Notes: generated by a model from the letters alone, not told the origin. Positions 16,331 to 26,560 are shown, counted from the first letter of the stretch. The stretch is 64,000 nucleotides of DNA from Methylobacterium mesophilicum SR1.6/6 (GCF_000364445.2 NZ_CP043538.1:3045612-3109611); one strand, 5' to 3'. Translations and numbers: made by a program.

Positions 16331-16942
16331 ATGGCGAGCTTCATGGAAGCGCTGCGCGAGCAGCGCTGGGACGATCACCGCTACTACCACCACAACCGAA
16401 TCAACCAGAGCTTGCACGTCCTGAGTGCGGTCAGCTTCCTGGTGGCCTACGCCCTCGCGTTCAAGGATCCGGCGACGGCGGCGCTGATCGGCTGGCTGGT
16501 GGCGATGACCTCCCGGCAGGCCGGCCACCTGTTCTTCGAGCCGAAGGGCTACGACCACATCAACGAGGCGACGCACGAGCACAAGGAGGAGATCAAGGTC
16601 GGGTACAATCTGCAGCGTAAGGTTGTGCTGCTCGCGATCTGGGCGCTGTCGCCGCTGCCACTCTACTTCGATCCCAGCCTGTTCGGATTGATCTCTCCGC
16701 ATCAGGGCACCGCGGAGCTGATCCGAAACGTCGGCTGGATCTGGCTATGGCTGGCGCTGGCAGGCCTGCTATTCCGGATGGTGCAGCTCTTCCTCCAGCG
16801 CGACGTGCAGACTGGTCTCGTCTGGGTGGCGAAGATCCTCACCGACCCGTTCCACGACATCAAGCTCTATCACAAGGCGCCGATGGCGCTCATGCACGGC
16901 GAGCTCGTCGAGGAACGGGAACCGCACGAACGCGGCGTCTGA
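16331..16942 (+). CDS. DUF962/Mpo1-like membrane protein
   Basis: The 203-residue protein has three or four hydrophobic segments and a His/Asn-rich start, YYHHNRINQSLH, then a second His cluster (HEHKEE). This resembles the DUF962/Mpo1 family, whose yeast member is an iron-dependent 2-hydroxy-fatty-acid dioxygenase of alpha-oxidation. The assignment is by motif look and is tentative. ATG 16331 has GGGGA seven bases upstream. It follows pmtA by 53 bp and is probably co-transcribed, which fits a lipid role. Confidence 0.5.
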   Translation: MASFMEALREQRWDDHRYYHHNRINQSLHVLSAVSFLVAYALAFKDPATAALIGWLVAMTSRQAGHLFFEPKGYDHINEATHEHKEEIKVGYNLQRKVVLLAIWALSPLPLYFDPSLFGLISPHQGTAELIRNVGWIWLWLALAGLLFRMVQLFLQRDVQTGLVWVAKILTDPFHDIKLYHKAPMALMHGELVEEREPHERGV

Positions 16943-16978
16943 GGCGAGGACTGAGGCGGCGACTGGGAACGAACGGGT

Positions 16979-18664
16979 TCAACCCTGGTCCGGCGCCCGC
17001 AATCCGAAGCGGGCGCCGTGCCGGCCCAGGCGGATCGCCGCGATCTCCCGGAGGATCGACCGGCGGATCACCTTGTCGCTGGCCGCTCCCCCGTCCCACC
17101 AGCCATCCGCCCGCATGGCCTGCGCCGCCGCCACGAATCGCGACGCGACAGTTTCGAAGGCCGCGTCGTCGTAGGCGAGGCTGAAGATCAGGCGGCCGGT
17201 GCCGACCCAGGACAGGGCCAGCCCTTCTGCACGCAGGTAGAATTGCAGCATCCAATTGTAGCGCGACGGCTTGGTGTAGAGGACCGTCCAGACCGTGGAC
17301 ATGGTGGCCACCCGCACGGGCAGCCCGGATTCGGCCAGGAGGCCGTTGAGACTCGCGGCGCGTCCGTCCCAGGTCGCGTCGAGATCCCGGTACAGTTTTG
17401 CGACTTCGGGCGTGTCGAGCCGGTCGAGGAACGCGGCCATGGCGCCCATGACGTAAGGGTGAGCGTTGAAGGTTCCCCGCGCGAAGCAGATGTCGACGGG
17501 CCGGTCGTCCCGGTAGCGCCGCATCAGGTCGGCCCGCCCGCACAGGACCCCCACCGGCAATCCGCCGCCGAGCGTCTTGCCGTAGGTGACCATGTCCGCC
17601 TGGATGCCGAAATACGCCTGGGCGCCGCCGCGGGCGAGGCGAAAACCGAGGAACACCTCGTCGAGGATCAGCACGATGCCCCGCGCGCTGCAGACGGCGC
17701 GCAGGTCTTGCAGCCAGGCCGTGTAGGCGGCGCGGTCGAAGGCCGAATTGCGCCCGCTGTCGACCAGTGCCGAATCGGCCGGCGCGCCCGCGTTGGGGTG
17801 CATGGCCTGGAGCGGGTTGACCAGGACGCAGGCGACGTCGCGGCGGGTCCCCAGGACCTGCAGCGTGCGCGCGGACAGATCCGCCAGCGTGAGCGTGTCG
17901 CGGGTCGGGACGGGATTGCCGATGCCGGGCTGCACCTCGCCCCACCATCCGTGATAGGCGCCGCAGAGGCGCACGATCCGGCGCCGCCCCGTGTGATAGC
18001 GGGCGAGCCGCACCGCCTGCATCACCGCCTCGGTCCCCGACATGTGGAACGAGACCTCGTCGAGACCGGAAATCGCCTTCAGGCGCGCCACGTTGCCGGT
18101 CACCACCGGGTGGAGCGGGCCGAGCACCGGGCCGAGGGCCGCGACCCGCGCCGCGCCCTCGGTCAGGCAGGCGCGGTAGAAATCCACGCCGAAGAGATTC
18201 ACGCCGTAGGATCCGGCAAGATCGTAGAACACGTTGCCGTCGAGATCCGTCACCGTCACGCCCTCGGACGAGGCGGCGAAGGCGCCGGCCGACAGATGCG
18301 CGCGCACGTGCTCGGCGTACTGGAACGGCACCCGGTAGAGGCCGGTGAATTGCAGGTCCGACAGGCCGTCGCGGACGGCCTCGGTCTCGGCCCGGGTCCG
18401 GGCGAAGCGGGTCCGGTAGAGGTCCGAGAGCCGCGCGAAGCCGGCCTCCCGTCGCAGCGCCACGGTCTCATCCGGATCGTCGGATCGGAAGAAGGCGCGC
18501 TGAGAATAGGCGTAGCGCGGGATCAGGCCGGCGACGCGCCGGGCCATCCGCGCGTGTCCGGTGAGCGAAGGATGCTTCGCGCGGGAAAGCTGCAGGCGCT
18601 CTGCGGCCCGCGGCAGGGCAAGCGCGGCGGCGGTGGCGGACAGGGCGGCAAGGAGCGCGGACAT
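16979..18664 (-). CDS. Class III PLP aminotransferase, GSA-aminomutase-like
   Basis: The 561-residue protein has the fold-type I PLP features: a HMSGTEAVMQAVRLAR block, LILDEVFLGFR (Asp contacting the pyridine nitrogen) and the Schiff-base lysine in TYGKTLGGGLPVG. It resembles glutamate-1-semialdehyde aminomutase-like enzymes but has about 120 extra N-terminal residues with an initial hydrophobic stretch. The substrate is unknown. Its start is only 32 bp from the divergent phosphatidylserine decarboxylase gene, so shared control is likely. A 9-bp hairpin, GGCGCCCGC 16993-17001 with GCGGGCGCC 17010-17018, lies in its 3' end without a T run. Confidence 0.75.
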   Translation of the reverse strand: MSALLAALSATAAALALPRAAERLQLSRAKHPSLTGHARMARRVAGLIPRYAYSQRAFFRSDDPDETVALRREAGFARLSDLYRTRFARTRAETEAVRDGLSDLQFTGLYRVPFQYAEHVRAHLSAGAFAASSEGVTVTDLDGNVFYDLAGSYGVNLFGVDFYRACLTEGAARVAALGPVLGPLHPVVTGNVARLKAISGLDEVSFHMSGTEAVMQAVRLARYHTGRRRIVRLCGAYHGWWGEVQPGIGNPVPTRDTLTLADLSARTLQVLGTRRDVACVLVNPLQAMHPNAGAPADSALVDSGRNSAFDRAAYTAWLQDLRAVCSARGIVLILDEVFLGFRLARGGAQAYFGIQADMVTYGKTLGGGLPVGVLCGRADLMRRYRDDRPVDICFARGTFNAHPYVMGAMAAFLDRLDTPEVAKLYRDLDATWDGRAASLNGLLAESGLPVRVATMSTVWTVLYTKPSRYNWMLQFYLRAEGLALSWVGTGRLIFSLAYDDAAFETVASRFVAAAQAMRADGWWDGGAASDKVIRRSILREIAAIRLGRHGARFGLRAPDQG

Positions 18665-18696
18665 GACTCCGCGCCGTATCGGAGGCGGTTCACGGC

Positions 18697-19620
18697 ATGA
18701 TGACGGTCACTTCATTCGGGCTGCGAACGATGCTGGCGCGGGTCGGCGCCCAGGAGGATCTCAACTTCCTGCTGACCAACCGCTTGCCGCGCCGCCTCGC
18801 CACCCGCTTCATGGGCTGGTTCAGCCGCATCGAACAACCGCTGGTGCGAGACATCTCGATCGCGACCTGGCGCCTGTTCTGCGACGTCGATCTCAGCGAT
18901 GCCCGGGAGGCGCGCTTCCCGAGCCTGCATGCCGCCTTCGTGCGGGCCCTTCGCCCAGGTACCCGGCCGGTGGAGGCAGATCCCGCGATCCTCGTGAGTC
19001 CCTGCGACGCGATCCTGGGCGCGCATGGCCGGGTCGAGGCCGGGCGCCTGTTCCAGGTCAAGGGCTTGGCCTACCGGCTGGCCGAACTCCTCGGCAACGA
19101 CGAGGCTCTGGCGCGCGCCCACGAGGGCGGCAGCTATGCCACCCTGCGGCTGACCGCCGGCATGTATCACCGGTTCCACGCGCCCCACGATCTGCAGGTC
19201 CAATCCGTCCGGCACATCTGGGGGGATACCTGGAACGTGAATCCCATCGCGCTGAAGCGCGTCGAGGCCCTGTTCTGTCGCAACGAGCGCGCGGTCATCC
19301 GCCTGGCCGTCGCGGAGGTCGGGCACGCCGTCACGCTGGTACCGGTCGCGGCCATTCTCGTGGCTGGCCTGCGCCTGGGCTTCCTGCCTGACGGACTGAG
19401 CCTGCGCGCCACGGGGGGAGCTACCTTGCCGAGCACCGCGCGCCTCGCCAAGGGCGCCGAGATGGGCTGGTTCGAGCACGGCTCGACCATCGTGGTTCTG
19501 GCGCCTGCCGGCTTCGAGCTGTGCCCGGCCCTACGAGAGGGCACGCGGCTGCGCATGGGAGAGGCCTTGATGCGTCTGCCGGAGCCTGCGCGGCCGACCT
19601 CCGACCGGCCTCCGGCGTGA
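18697..19620 (+). CDS. psd: Phosphatidylserine decarboxylase
   Basis: The 307-residue proenzyme keeps the family motifs: SPCDAILG with the Asp, MYHRFHAPHD with the His, and WFEHGSTIV, where self-cleavage before Ser would make the pyruvoyl group. It converts phosphatidylserine to phosphatidylethanolamine at the membrane. It is longer at the N-terminus than the short alphaproteobacterial form. The start ATG has GGAGG nine bases upstream. Diverges from the aminotransferase at 18664. Confidence 0.85.
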   Translation: MMTVTSFGLRTMLARVGAQEDLNFLLTNRLPRRLATRFMGWFSRIEQPLVRDISIATWRLFCDVDLSDAREARFPSLHAAFVRALRPGTRPVEADPAILVSPCDAILGAHGRVEAGRLFQVKGLAYRLAELLGNDEALARAHEGGSYATLRLTAGMYHRFHAPHDLQVQSVRHIWGDTWNVNPIALKRVEALFCRNERAVIRLAVAEVGHAVTLVPVAAILVAGLRLGFLPDGLSLRATGGATLPSTARLAKGAEMGWFEHGSTIVVLAPAGFELCPALREGTRLRMGEALMRLPEPARPTSDRPPA

Positions 19621-19624
19621 GCGT

Positions 19625-21292
19625 TCAGGCCGCCTTCACGGCCGCCAGGAACGCGGTCACCGCGCCGCGCAGGTCGTCGGATTGGCGCGACAGCGCCGTC
19701 GCGGCTTCGAGCACCTGACCGGCGGCGGTGCCGGTCTCGCTGGCCGCCTGGGTGACGGCGGTGATGTTCACCGTGACGGCCTCCGTGCCGCCGGCCGCCT
19801 CGGTGACGTTCCTGACGATCTCCTGCGTCACAGTACCCTGCTGCTCCATAGAGCTCGCCACGCCCACTGCGATGGAGCGCAGATCCAGGACGGTGGCTGC
19901 GATCGCCTGGATGGCGTCCACCGCCTGCTGGGTCTGGCCCTGGATGTGGGCGACCTGACTGGAGATCGTCTCCGTGGCTTTCGCAGTCTGGGACGCCAAG
20001 TCCTTCACCTCGGCGGCCACCACGGCGAAGCCGCGGCCCGCCTCGCCGGCCCGCGCCGCCTCGATGGTGGCGTTCAGCGCCAGCAAGTTGGTCTGCTCAG
20101 CGATGCCGGAGATAAGGCTGACCACGGTCCCGATTCGCTCCGCGCCGTCGGCGAGGCCCATGACGAGGGTGTTCGTCTCGGAGGCGTCGGCGGCGGCCCG
20201 TTCGGCCATCTCCGAGGAATGGGCGATCTGGGCGTTGATGGCCCCGATCGAGGTCGCCAGCTCCTCGCTCGCCGCGGCGACGGTCTGCACGTTCGCCGAA
20301 GTCTGCTCGGCCGCAGACGACACGTTGGAGGATTGATCGGCGGTCTGGTCGGCGTTGCGGCTCATGAGGCGGGCTGCCGCTTCCATCTCGTTCGCGGCGC
20401 CCGACAGGGTCTGCATCATGCGCTCGACCTGCTCGCGGAACGCCTCCGTGGCATGGTCCAGCGTGTCCGCCCGGCGCGCCTTCACCGTCCGCTCGGCGGC
20501 GGCCGCGCGCTCGGCCTCGCGCTTGGCGATGAGCGCGCCTTTGAACACTTCGACGGCCCGGCTCATCGCGCCGATCTCATCGTGCCGATGTGTGCCGGCC
20601 ACGGGCGCGTCGAGGTCGCCCGCCGCCAGACGTGACATGGTCGCGGTTATTGTCTTGAGGGGCCTCGTCACCTTCACCATGATGATGAAGAGCCCGTACC
20701 CGACGGCGATCGTCGCGAGCCCGAGTGCCGCGAGGAGTAAGCCCCGTAGCCGTCCCGCCAGGACATCCGCGCGGCCATATTCCGCACTCGCTTCCCGAAC
20801 CTGGATCTCCGTCAGCTTGGCCAGGCCGACGCTGGTCGCTCCCATCTCGCCGAGCAGTTTGATCCGCTCCGCCGCGAAGTCGACCGCTTCCCGCGTCTCA
20901 AGACGCCGGAGTATATCCTCGACGATCACGGCATCGCGCTTGAGACGGGCATCGACATCGGACGCGACGGTCTTCTCCTCAGGTGTCATGTAAGAGGCGT
21001 TGTAGGCGTTCCAGAGCTGCTTCGACCGTGACAGGTCCCGGACGAAGACTTTGGCGGCCTCCTGCGGCTCGATTTCCCGGCCGATCACCCGGCGCATGGC
21101 CCTGAGGATGGCTTCATAGGAATCTCTGATCTCGCTGATCTGGCTTAGGCAGAGGACACGATCTGCAAAGATGGTGCGTAGACTGCTTCTGCTGCTGTGC
21201 AGTGCGAAATTTCCCAACGCCGCGGAGCCGAGGAGGAGCAGCCCCATCATGGCGAGCAGCAGCATCAACCGAGCTTTGATGGAGACACGCAT
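19625..21292 (-). CDS. Methyl-accepting chemotaxis protein
   Basis: The protein of about 555 residues has a membrane segment at the start ([17 protein letters not shown]), a periplasmic helical four-helix-bundle-like region of about 160 residues, a second membrane segment, a HAMP domain, and a cytoplasmic signalling domain with the hairpin [20 protein letters not shown]. It senses an unknown ligand and controls CheA. ATG 21292 begins MRVSIKARL; an ORF extension to 21325 is less likely. Confidence 0.9.
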   Translation of the reverse strand: MRVSIKARLMLLLAMMGLLLLGSAALGNFALHSSRSSLRTIFADRVLCLSQISEIRDSYEAILRAMRRVIGREIEPQEAAKVFVRDLSRSKQLWNAYNASYMTPEEKTVASDVDARLKRDAVIVEDILRRLETREAVDFAAERIKLLGEMGATSVGLAKLTEIQVREASAEYGRADVLAGRLRGLLLAALGLATIAVGYGLFIIMVKVTRPLKTITATMSRLAAGDLDAPVAGTHRHDEIGAMSRAVEVFKGALIAKREAERAAAAERTVKARRADTLDHATEAFREQVERMMQTLSGAANEMEAAARLMSRNADQTADQSSNVSSAAEQTSANVQTVAAASEELATSIGAINAQIAHSSEMAERAAADASETNTLVMGLADGAERIGTVVSLISGIAEQTNLLALNATIEAARAGEAGRGFAVVAAEVKDLASQTAKATETISSQVAHIQGQTQQAVDAIQAIAATVLDLRSIAVGVASSMEQQGTVTQEIVRNVTEAAGGTEAVTVNITAVTQAASETGTAAGQVLEAATALSRQSDDLRGAVTAFLAAVKAA

Positions 21293-21886
21293 CGGTACGG
21301 CCGGAAAGTTCGTCAGAGACAGCACGACTTAGCAGATGATTGAGTGCTTGCAACGATGCCGTCTGATCCTATTTTTACTGGAACACTATTCTAGAATTTC
21401 GTTGCTTTGATGCGCTTGATCGTTGTCGGTTTCTTTCAAAAACTGATTTTCCCTCCAGGCTAATCGTTCCGAATCATCGATCTGGCGTCCGGGTCAATGC
21501 CAGGCGTCGTGGCATGCGACCTGGGACAGGCCGCACGTGAAACGGCGCGGCAGGAACGGTCATCGGTTAGAAAAAGGATCGACACGCCGCGGTCGTCGCG
21601 GCGGGCACGTGTCTTCGCCAATTCCGGCAGCACGGATGCTTCCCCGTGGCCGTTCGTGGCAGATGGCATCGATGCCAGGACGCCCAGCCTGATGTCGAAA
21701 CTCAGCTCGAATTTTGAACACAAAGTTCAAGCCGGGATGGATCACAGCTCCGTTAAGGAAAAAGCTCGCGGGATCGTGAAGACCACTGGAATATGGCAAG
21801 CGAGACTGTTAGAGCTCAGCAGGTGGCGAACAGGCGTTGTTCTCCTGTTCCAGGCGAGCCCTGTGTCTTGAGTTTCGGAGCTGGCT
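21293..21886. other. Intergenic stretch, no supported gene
   Basis: There is no ORF with recognisable protein character. A 7-bp inverted repeat, GAACAGG 21828-21834 and CCTGTTC 21844-21850, lies about 40 bases before the cupin start and could be a leader hairpin or operator. The first 150 bases are AT-rich and probably hold the chemoreceptor promoter. Confidence 0.3.
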
Positions 21887-22384
21887 TTGAAGAAGTTTCT
21901 CGTCGGTGCCGCCCTGCTACTGGCCGCCGCGGGCGCCTATGTGGAGATCCGGCTGCACGAAGACGGCCGGCCCGTCGCAAGCACCGCGATTCGGCCTGGC
22001 GCCGCCGCCTTCATTCCGTCTCCGATTCCGGCCGAATGGGTCGTTTCGGGCGATCCCGTCACCGAGATCGCCACAGTCTCCGGAACCCATGACGGCGACG
22101 CGGACGTCTATCTCTGGCGCACGACGGCGAGCACCTTCCGCTGGACCCATCAGTCTGACGAGATCATCACGGTGCTCGAGGGCGACGTGCACATCACCGA
22201 GCAGGACGGGACACGTCATCATCTGAAAGCCGGGGACGTGGCGCATTTCCCGGTAGGATCGGTTCAGCTCTGGGAGGTGCCTAAGAGCCTCCTCAAATCT
22301 GCAATCCTCAAGCATCGCAGCCCCTCCTTGGTCGAGGCCCAGATGCGCTGGATGCGGCGCGCCATCTCGCTCGTCACCGGTTGA
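21887..22384 (+). CDS. Secreted or membrane-anchored cupin-domain protein
   Basis: The 165-residue protein starts with a signal or anchor segment (FLVGAALLLAAAGAY), then a single cupin barrel: HQSDEIITVLEGDVHI and a second part LKAGDVAHFPVGS. Cupins of this kind bind metal or small ligands. The function is unknown. The start is TTG with GGAG six bases upstream. It stands alone. Confidence 0.65.
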   Translation: MKKFLVGAALLLAAAGAYVEIRLHEDGRPVASTAIRPGAAAFIPSPIPAEWVVSGDPVTEIATVSGTHDGDADVYLWRTTASTFRWTHQSDEIITVLEGDVHITEQDGTRHHLKAGDVAHFPVGSVQLWEVPKSLLKSAILKHRSPSLVEAQMRWMRRAISLVTG

Positions 22385-22754
22385 GCTGGCCTTCAGCACG
22401 ACCCCGGCGCTCCGCTCAGTCGAATCAACCGGTCACTGACGTCGGCGTCAAACACAATCCGACCGCCGATCATGCCCAGTCGCACATGTCCGTGCCCAGC
22501 CTTATGGATCGCCCGACCCGCAACCGGAACGGCAGGAGGCGGTGCTCAAACCCGAACCCCTCATCTGTGGTGTCGGACCGTCGTCGAGGCCTCGGTGAAG
22601 ACCTCAAGCAGCGGCACCGATAACTCCTGTTCCGCCTTCGAGAACCCCTACGCGGTCATCGCGGAAGAACAAGGACGGGTAGGGTCCCCGATCGAGCTGC
22701 TGCAAGGCGGTGCCGTTCACTGAGGCGCGGGGCGAAGGCGTCGGCGAAACCGTC
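22385..22754. other. Intergenic stretch, nothing recognised
   Basis: This 370-bp gap lies between the cupin gene and the convergent DUF3750 gene. Reading frames present are short and without family resemblance. I see no repeat or clear terminator. Confidence 0.3.
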
Positions 22755-23489
22755 TTACATCCCGAACCGTCCGAGCGCGGGCAACTTGATCCCCGGCCGC
22801 CGCAGGTCGATGCCGGCGACGCCGCCGAGCAGGTTCAGTTCGAGCCCCTCAACCCAGCCGACCGTGAGGCCGGCATAGCCGCCCAGATTGATCCGGATGC
22901 CGGTGCCCGACGGGGTCGAGCCGAACCAGCGGCCGTCATAGGGAAAATCCTTGCCTATCGCGGTCGTCGGCAAGCTGGCGCGGATCTCCGGCACCGCCGC
23001 CATGATGGCCGCCACGAAAGTGTTCGAATTCGGTCCCGGCCAGACCACGTAGTCGCCCGGTTGAGCATAGCGGTACTCAGCTACCGCCTTGCGGATCCGC
23101 GGGAGCATCGCCTCAGCGCCCGGCCCGTCCGCGGCGAAGATCACGGCGGGGGCATTCCCGAACCAGCGGCCATCGGGCACGAAGCGATCGATCCAGATCG
23201 GCTGCCCCCACGCGGTGTAGTCGAAGCGCTGATAGGCCGGCGCGTCGCGATCCTTGATGACGATCCAGCTGTGTGTCGCGACGATCCCGCGCCAGCTGAC
23301 CGTGCGGGCCGACAGGATCCGCACCACGGCCTCCGGATTCGCCCGGGCCTGTGGGAGCAGGCCCGCGCTCGATCGGTCGGCGAGCCGCCAGTCTCCGCTG
23401 GCCCTCAGCCAGTAGAGCGTGGCGGAGATGGCGATAGGCACGAGGAAGAGGGCAGCGAGCGCGAGGAGCGCGATCCTGACGAAGGTCAC
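22755..23489 (-). CDS. DUF3750 family protein
   Basis: The 244-residue protein has an N-terminal membrane segment (IALLALAALFLVPIAISATLY). The body contains ATHSWIVIKD, WPGPNSNTFV and DGRWFGSTPSG, which are features of the DUF3750 family found in many proteobacteria. No activity is established for it. GTG start at 23489. Confidence 0.7.
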   Translation of the reverse strand: MTFVRIALLALAALFLVPIAISATLYWLRASGDWRLADRSSAGLLPQARANPEAVVRILSARTVSWRGIVATHSWIVIKDRDAPAYQRFDYTAWGQPIWIDRFVPDGRWFGNAPAVIFAADGPGAEAMLPRIRKAVAEYRYAQPGDYVVWPGPNSNTFVAAIMAAVPEIRASLPTTAIGKDFPYDGRWFGSTPSGTGIRINLGGYAGLTVGWVEGLELNLLGGVAGIDLRRPGIKLPALGRFGM

Positions 23490-23595
23490 TGGGCAACCGG
23501 GATCGGGGAGGGGCAGGGCGCATGTGGGGAGCGGTCACGCTCGGAACCATGCGGCGGAACGGCCCGCCGGACAGGTTGAGGGATCCGGCCAGTGC

Positions 23596-24372
23596 TCAGG
23601 ATCCGGTCTCAAAGGTGTCGAGGAATAGTGTCGTCGCCAGGAGATCGGCGCAGCCGCCCGGACTGAGTCGGGCCGCCACGAAGGCGCGGTGAACGTCGAG
23701 CGCGCGGTCACGCCAGCCGGCGGCCGCAATCCCTCCCGCCGTCACGAAGGCCGCGGCGGCCGCGCGCGCTGCGCTCAGCCCGTCGGCCCCGCCGCGATGC
23801 AGGAGGTTGGTGTCATCGACGACGGCCAGAAGCGCGAAGAAGCAGTCGACCCGGGCCGCCGTCGGATCGGCAGGTGCGCGGGCGCGGCCGAGGCGCAGGG
23901 CCGGCAGACCGGTGGCGCGGATCGTGGGAAATCCGGCCGCCGCCTCCGCGCTGGCGCCGCCCACCCCGTAGCGGCGCGCCGCTCGGCCGCCGTGGCTTGT
24001 CGGCGAGGCCGGCGCACGGGCAATGGCGTCGCCCCAGAGTTGGCCGACGGCGAGCGCGTACGCCTCGGCCGACCGGACGCCTCCGCTGTTCGCGCCGGCC
24101 GCAGCACAGACCAAGCCCAGCGAGAAGATGGCGCCGCGGTGGGCATTGACGCCCCCGGTCGCGGCCATCATGGCCTCCTCGGCGCGCAGGCCGATCGCCC
24201 GGAGTTCCGGCATGGCGGCGCCGCGCGCCCCGGCCACGACGAGGTCCGCGAAGAACGGGCGGATCGCCGCCGCACTAGCCCGCAGAGTTGCGGCGTCCAT
24301 GTCGTCGTGGCTACCGGAATCCACCGGGCTCACGAGCCCAGGCTTCGGCCAGGTCTCCAGCTCGGCGATCAA
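23596..24372 (-). CDS. Triphosphoribosyl-dephospho-CoA synthase-like protein (MdcB/CitG family)
   Basis: The visible 258 residues contain the family blocks TWPKPGLVSP, SGSHDDMD and GGVNAHRGAIFSLGL. CitG/MdcB enzymes make the 2'-(5''-triphosphoribosyl)-3'-dephospho-CoA prosthetic group for citrate lyase or malonate decarboxylase. The TTG at 24372 is a minimal start; the frame stays open upstream (WIAHHAHDAL precedes), so the true N-terminus may lie further out. No malonate decarboxylase or citrate lyase subunits are seen here; the next gene upstream is a CoA-transferase. Confidence 0.75.
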   Translation of the reverse strand: MIAELETWPKPGLVSPVDSGSHDDMDAATLRASAAAIRPFFADLVVAGARGAAMPELRAIGLRAEEAMMAATGGVNAHRGAIFSLGLVCAAAGANSGGVRSAEAYALAVGQLWGDAIARAPASPTSHGGRAARRYGVGGASAEAAAGFPTIRATGLPALRLGRARAPADPTAARVDCFFALLAVVDDTNLLHRGGADGLSAARAAAAAFVTAGGIAAAGWRDRALDVHRAFVAARLSPGGCADLLATTLFLDTFETGS

Positions 24373-24577
24373 CGCGTCGTGCGCGTGATGCGCAATCCAC
24401 TCGGGCCTGTCGACGTGGGGGACACCTGGCCGATCAACGCGCGACGGTTCTGGGCTCGGATGCAGGTCCAGGGTTGGGGCTCCTCGCGACGCACGTCGGC
24501 GGGGCCTCGGACGAGGACGGCGTCAACCGCCTATATCAGAGGATCTGCCCGACGCGATCCGCGCATCCGACCCCTGG

Positions 24578-26560
24578 TCAGGCCGCCGATGCCACGGCAG
24601 GGGAGATCCGCTTGCGCGCCTTCCGGTCCTCCGTGCTGCTGACGAAGGCGTGCGCATCCTCCTTCCGCTCGAAGACGTGGGGCGCGACGCCGCGCTTGTT
24701 CAGCGCTTCCTCCATTTTGAGGCGCAGGAAGGCGCTCGTCGCGTAGCGGGTGGTCGTGGCGTAGTAGTTCGCCTGAAGATACTGGATCATCCCGGCGTAA
24801 TCATCGAACAGGTTCTCGTTGAGCCGGAATCCATCGTGGTTGATCACCGCGTTGACCCGCTGGCCGGCCTTGCGGCAGGCCTCCACGATGGTCATGCGCA
24901 GCTCATCCATGTCGCCCTTCACCCGGCAGTACCAGCCTTCCAGGTTGATGAAGAGGATGTTGCGCTCCCCGTCGTAGCTGACGCGCGACTTCAGATCGAG
25001 GTTGAGCAGGTCGGAGATCAGCTCCATCGGCTCTTCGCGGAAAATGCGCGGATCCATCGGCACCGGGTTGCGCACCACGGGCGCGAAATCCATGTGGGCG
25101 AGGATGTCGCGCTCGATGTCGATGCCGGGCGCGACCTCGATCAGTTCCAGCCCCTCGGCCGTGAGCTGGAACACGCAGCGTTCGGTCACGTAGAGGACCG
25201 GTTGGGAACGCTCTACCGCGTAGGGACCCGAGAAGGTGTTCTGCTGCACCTGGGTCACGAACTTGCGCGCCTTGCCCTCGCTGACGATGCGGACCTGACC
25301 GTCATGCACCGCGATCTCCAGGCCGCCGGCCGTGAAGGTGCCGGCGAAGACCACCGTGCGGGCGTTCTGCGAGATGTTGATGAAGCCGCCGCAGCCGTTC
25401 AGCTTGCCGCCGAATTTCGACGTGTTGACGTTCCCCGCCCGGTCGCACTCGGCCATGCCCAGGCAGGTCATGTCGAGGCCGCCGCCGTCGTAGAAGTCGA
25501 ACATCTGGTTCTGGTCGATGATGCAGTCGGCGTTGGTGGCCGCGCCGAAGCTCGAACCCGACGCCAGCACGCCGCCGACAGCCCCGGCCTCGGTGGTGAG
25601 CGTGATGTAGGGGGTGATCTTCTCCTCGTTGGCCACCGACGAGATGCCCTCGGGCGCCCCGACGCCGAGATTGACCACGCCGTTCGGCGGCAGCTCGAAG
25701 GCGGCGCGCCGGGCGATGATCTTGCGCTCGTTCAAGGCCATCCGCTTGATGCCGGTGACCGGCACGCGGATCTCGCCCGCCAGCGCCGCATCATGCATCA
25801 CGCCGTAGTTCATCCGGTGCATCTCGGGCTCGGCGACAACCACGCAATCCACCAGAATGCCCGGCACCCGCACGTCCTTCGGCAGCAGGTAACCGTCGTC
25901 CACGATGCGCTCGACCTGGGCGATGACGATCCCGCCATTGTTGCGCGCCGCCATCGCCTGGGCGAGGCAGTCGAGGGTCAGCGCCTCCTTCTCGTAGGAC
26001 AGGTTGCCCGATGGGTCCGCCGAGGTCGCGCGGATGAAGGCGACGTCGATCTTGGTGGCCGTGTAGAACAGCCACTCCTCACCATCGACCTCCACGAGCT
26101 TGACGATATCCTCGCTCGTCAGCTCGTTGACCTTGCCGCCGCCGTGGCGGGGATCGACGTAGGTCTGCAGGCCGACCTTGGAGAACAGGCCCGGCTGGCC
26201 CGCCGCACAGGCGCGGTACAGCTGCGAAATGACGCCCTGGGGCAGGTTGTAGCCGCGAATCAAGTTCTCTTGCGCGGCCTTCGCGACCTTCGGCATGCGG
26301 CCGAAATTGGCGGCTATCACGCGCGAGAGCAGGCCGTCATGGTGCAGGCGTCCCGTCCCGAGGCCTTTGCTGTCGCCCGCGCCCGCGGTCATGATCAGCG
26401 TGAGACCGCGCGGCGAGCCCGTGTCGACGAAACGCTTCTCCAGCGCCGCGTGCAGCGACTCCGGGATGCAGCTCTGGACGAAGCCCGTAGTGGTCACGAC
26501 GTCGTTCTCTCGGATCAGCGCGATGGCCTCGTCTGCCGAGATGACCTTGTTCTTCCTCAT
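24578..26560 (-). CDS. Acyl-CoA:carboxylate CoA-transferase with C-terminal extension
   Basis: The protein of about 660 residues matches the propionate/acetate CoA-transferase (Pct/YdiF) type, with both halves fused and the catalytic Glu in TTEAGAVGG. It moves CoA between short-chain acids through a glutamyl-CoA intermediate. The last about 130 residues (after MDFAPVVRNP), with ILFINLEGWYC and NAVINHDGF, go beyond the usual about 520-residue length and look STAS-like. ATG 26560 (MRKNKVIS) has GGAGAGG upstream and is preferred over the longer frame to 26737. Confidence 0.8.
   Translation of the reverse strand: MRKNKVISADEAIALIRENDVVTTTGFVQSCIPESLHAALEKRFVDTGSPRGLTLIMTAGAGDSKGLGTGRLHHDGLLSRVIAANFGRMPKVAKAAQENLIRGYNLPQGVISQLYRACAAGQPGLFSKVGLQTYVDPRHGGGKVNELTSEDIVKLVEVDGEEWLFYTATKIDVAFIRATSADPSGNLSYEKEALTLDCLAQAMAARNNGGIVIAQVERIVDDGYLLPKDVRVPGILVDCVVVAEPEMHRMNYGVMHDAALAGEIRVPVTGIKRMALNERKIIARRAAFELPPNGVVNLGVGAPEGISSVANEEKITPYITLTTEAGAVGGVLASGSSFGAATNADCIIDQNQMFDFYDGGGLDMTCLGMAECDRAGNVNTSKFGGKLNGCGGFINISQNARTVVFAGTFTAGGLEIAVHDGQVRIVSEGKARKFVTQVQQNTFSGPYAVERSQPVLYVTERCVFQLTAEGLELIEVAPGIDIERDILAHMDFAPVVRNPVPMDPRIFREEPMELISDLLNLDLKSRVSYDGERNILFINLEGWYCRVKGDMDELRMTIVEACRKAGQRVNAVINHDGFRLNENLFDDYAGMIQYLQANYYATTTRYATSAFLRLKMEEALNKRGVAPHVFERKEDAHAFVSSTEDRKARKRISPAVASAA

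Noticed and set aside
16993..17018. GC hairpin (9-bp arms) as a terminator of the aminotransferase gene
   Set aside because: It lies inside the coding end and has no T run on either strand.
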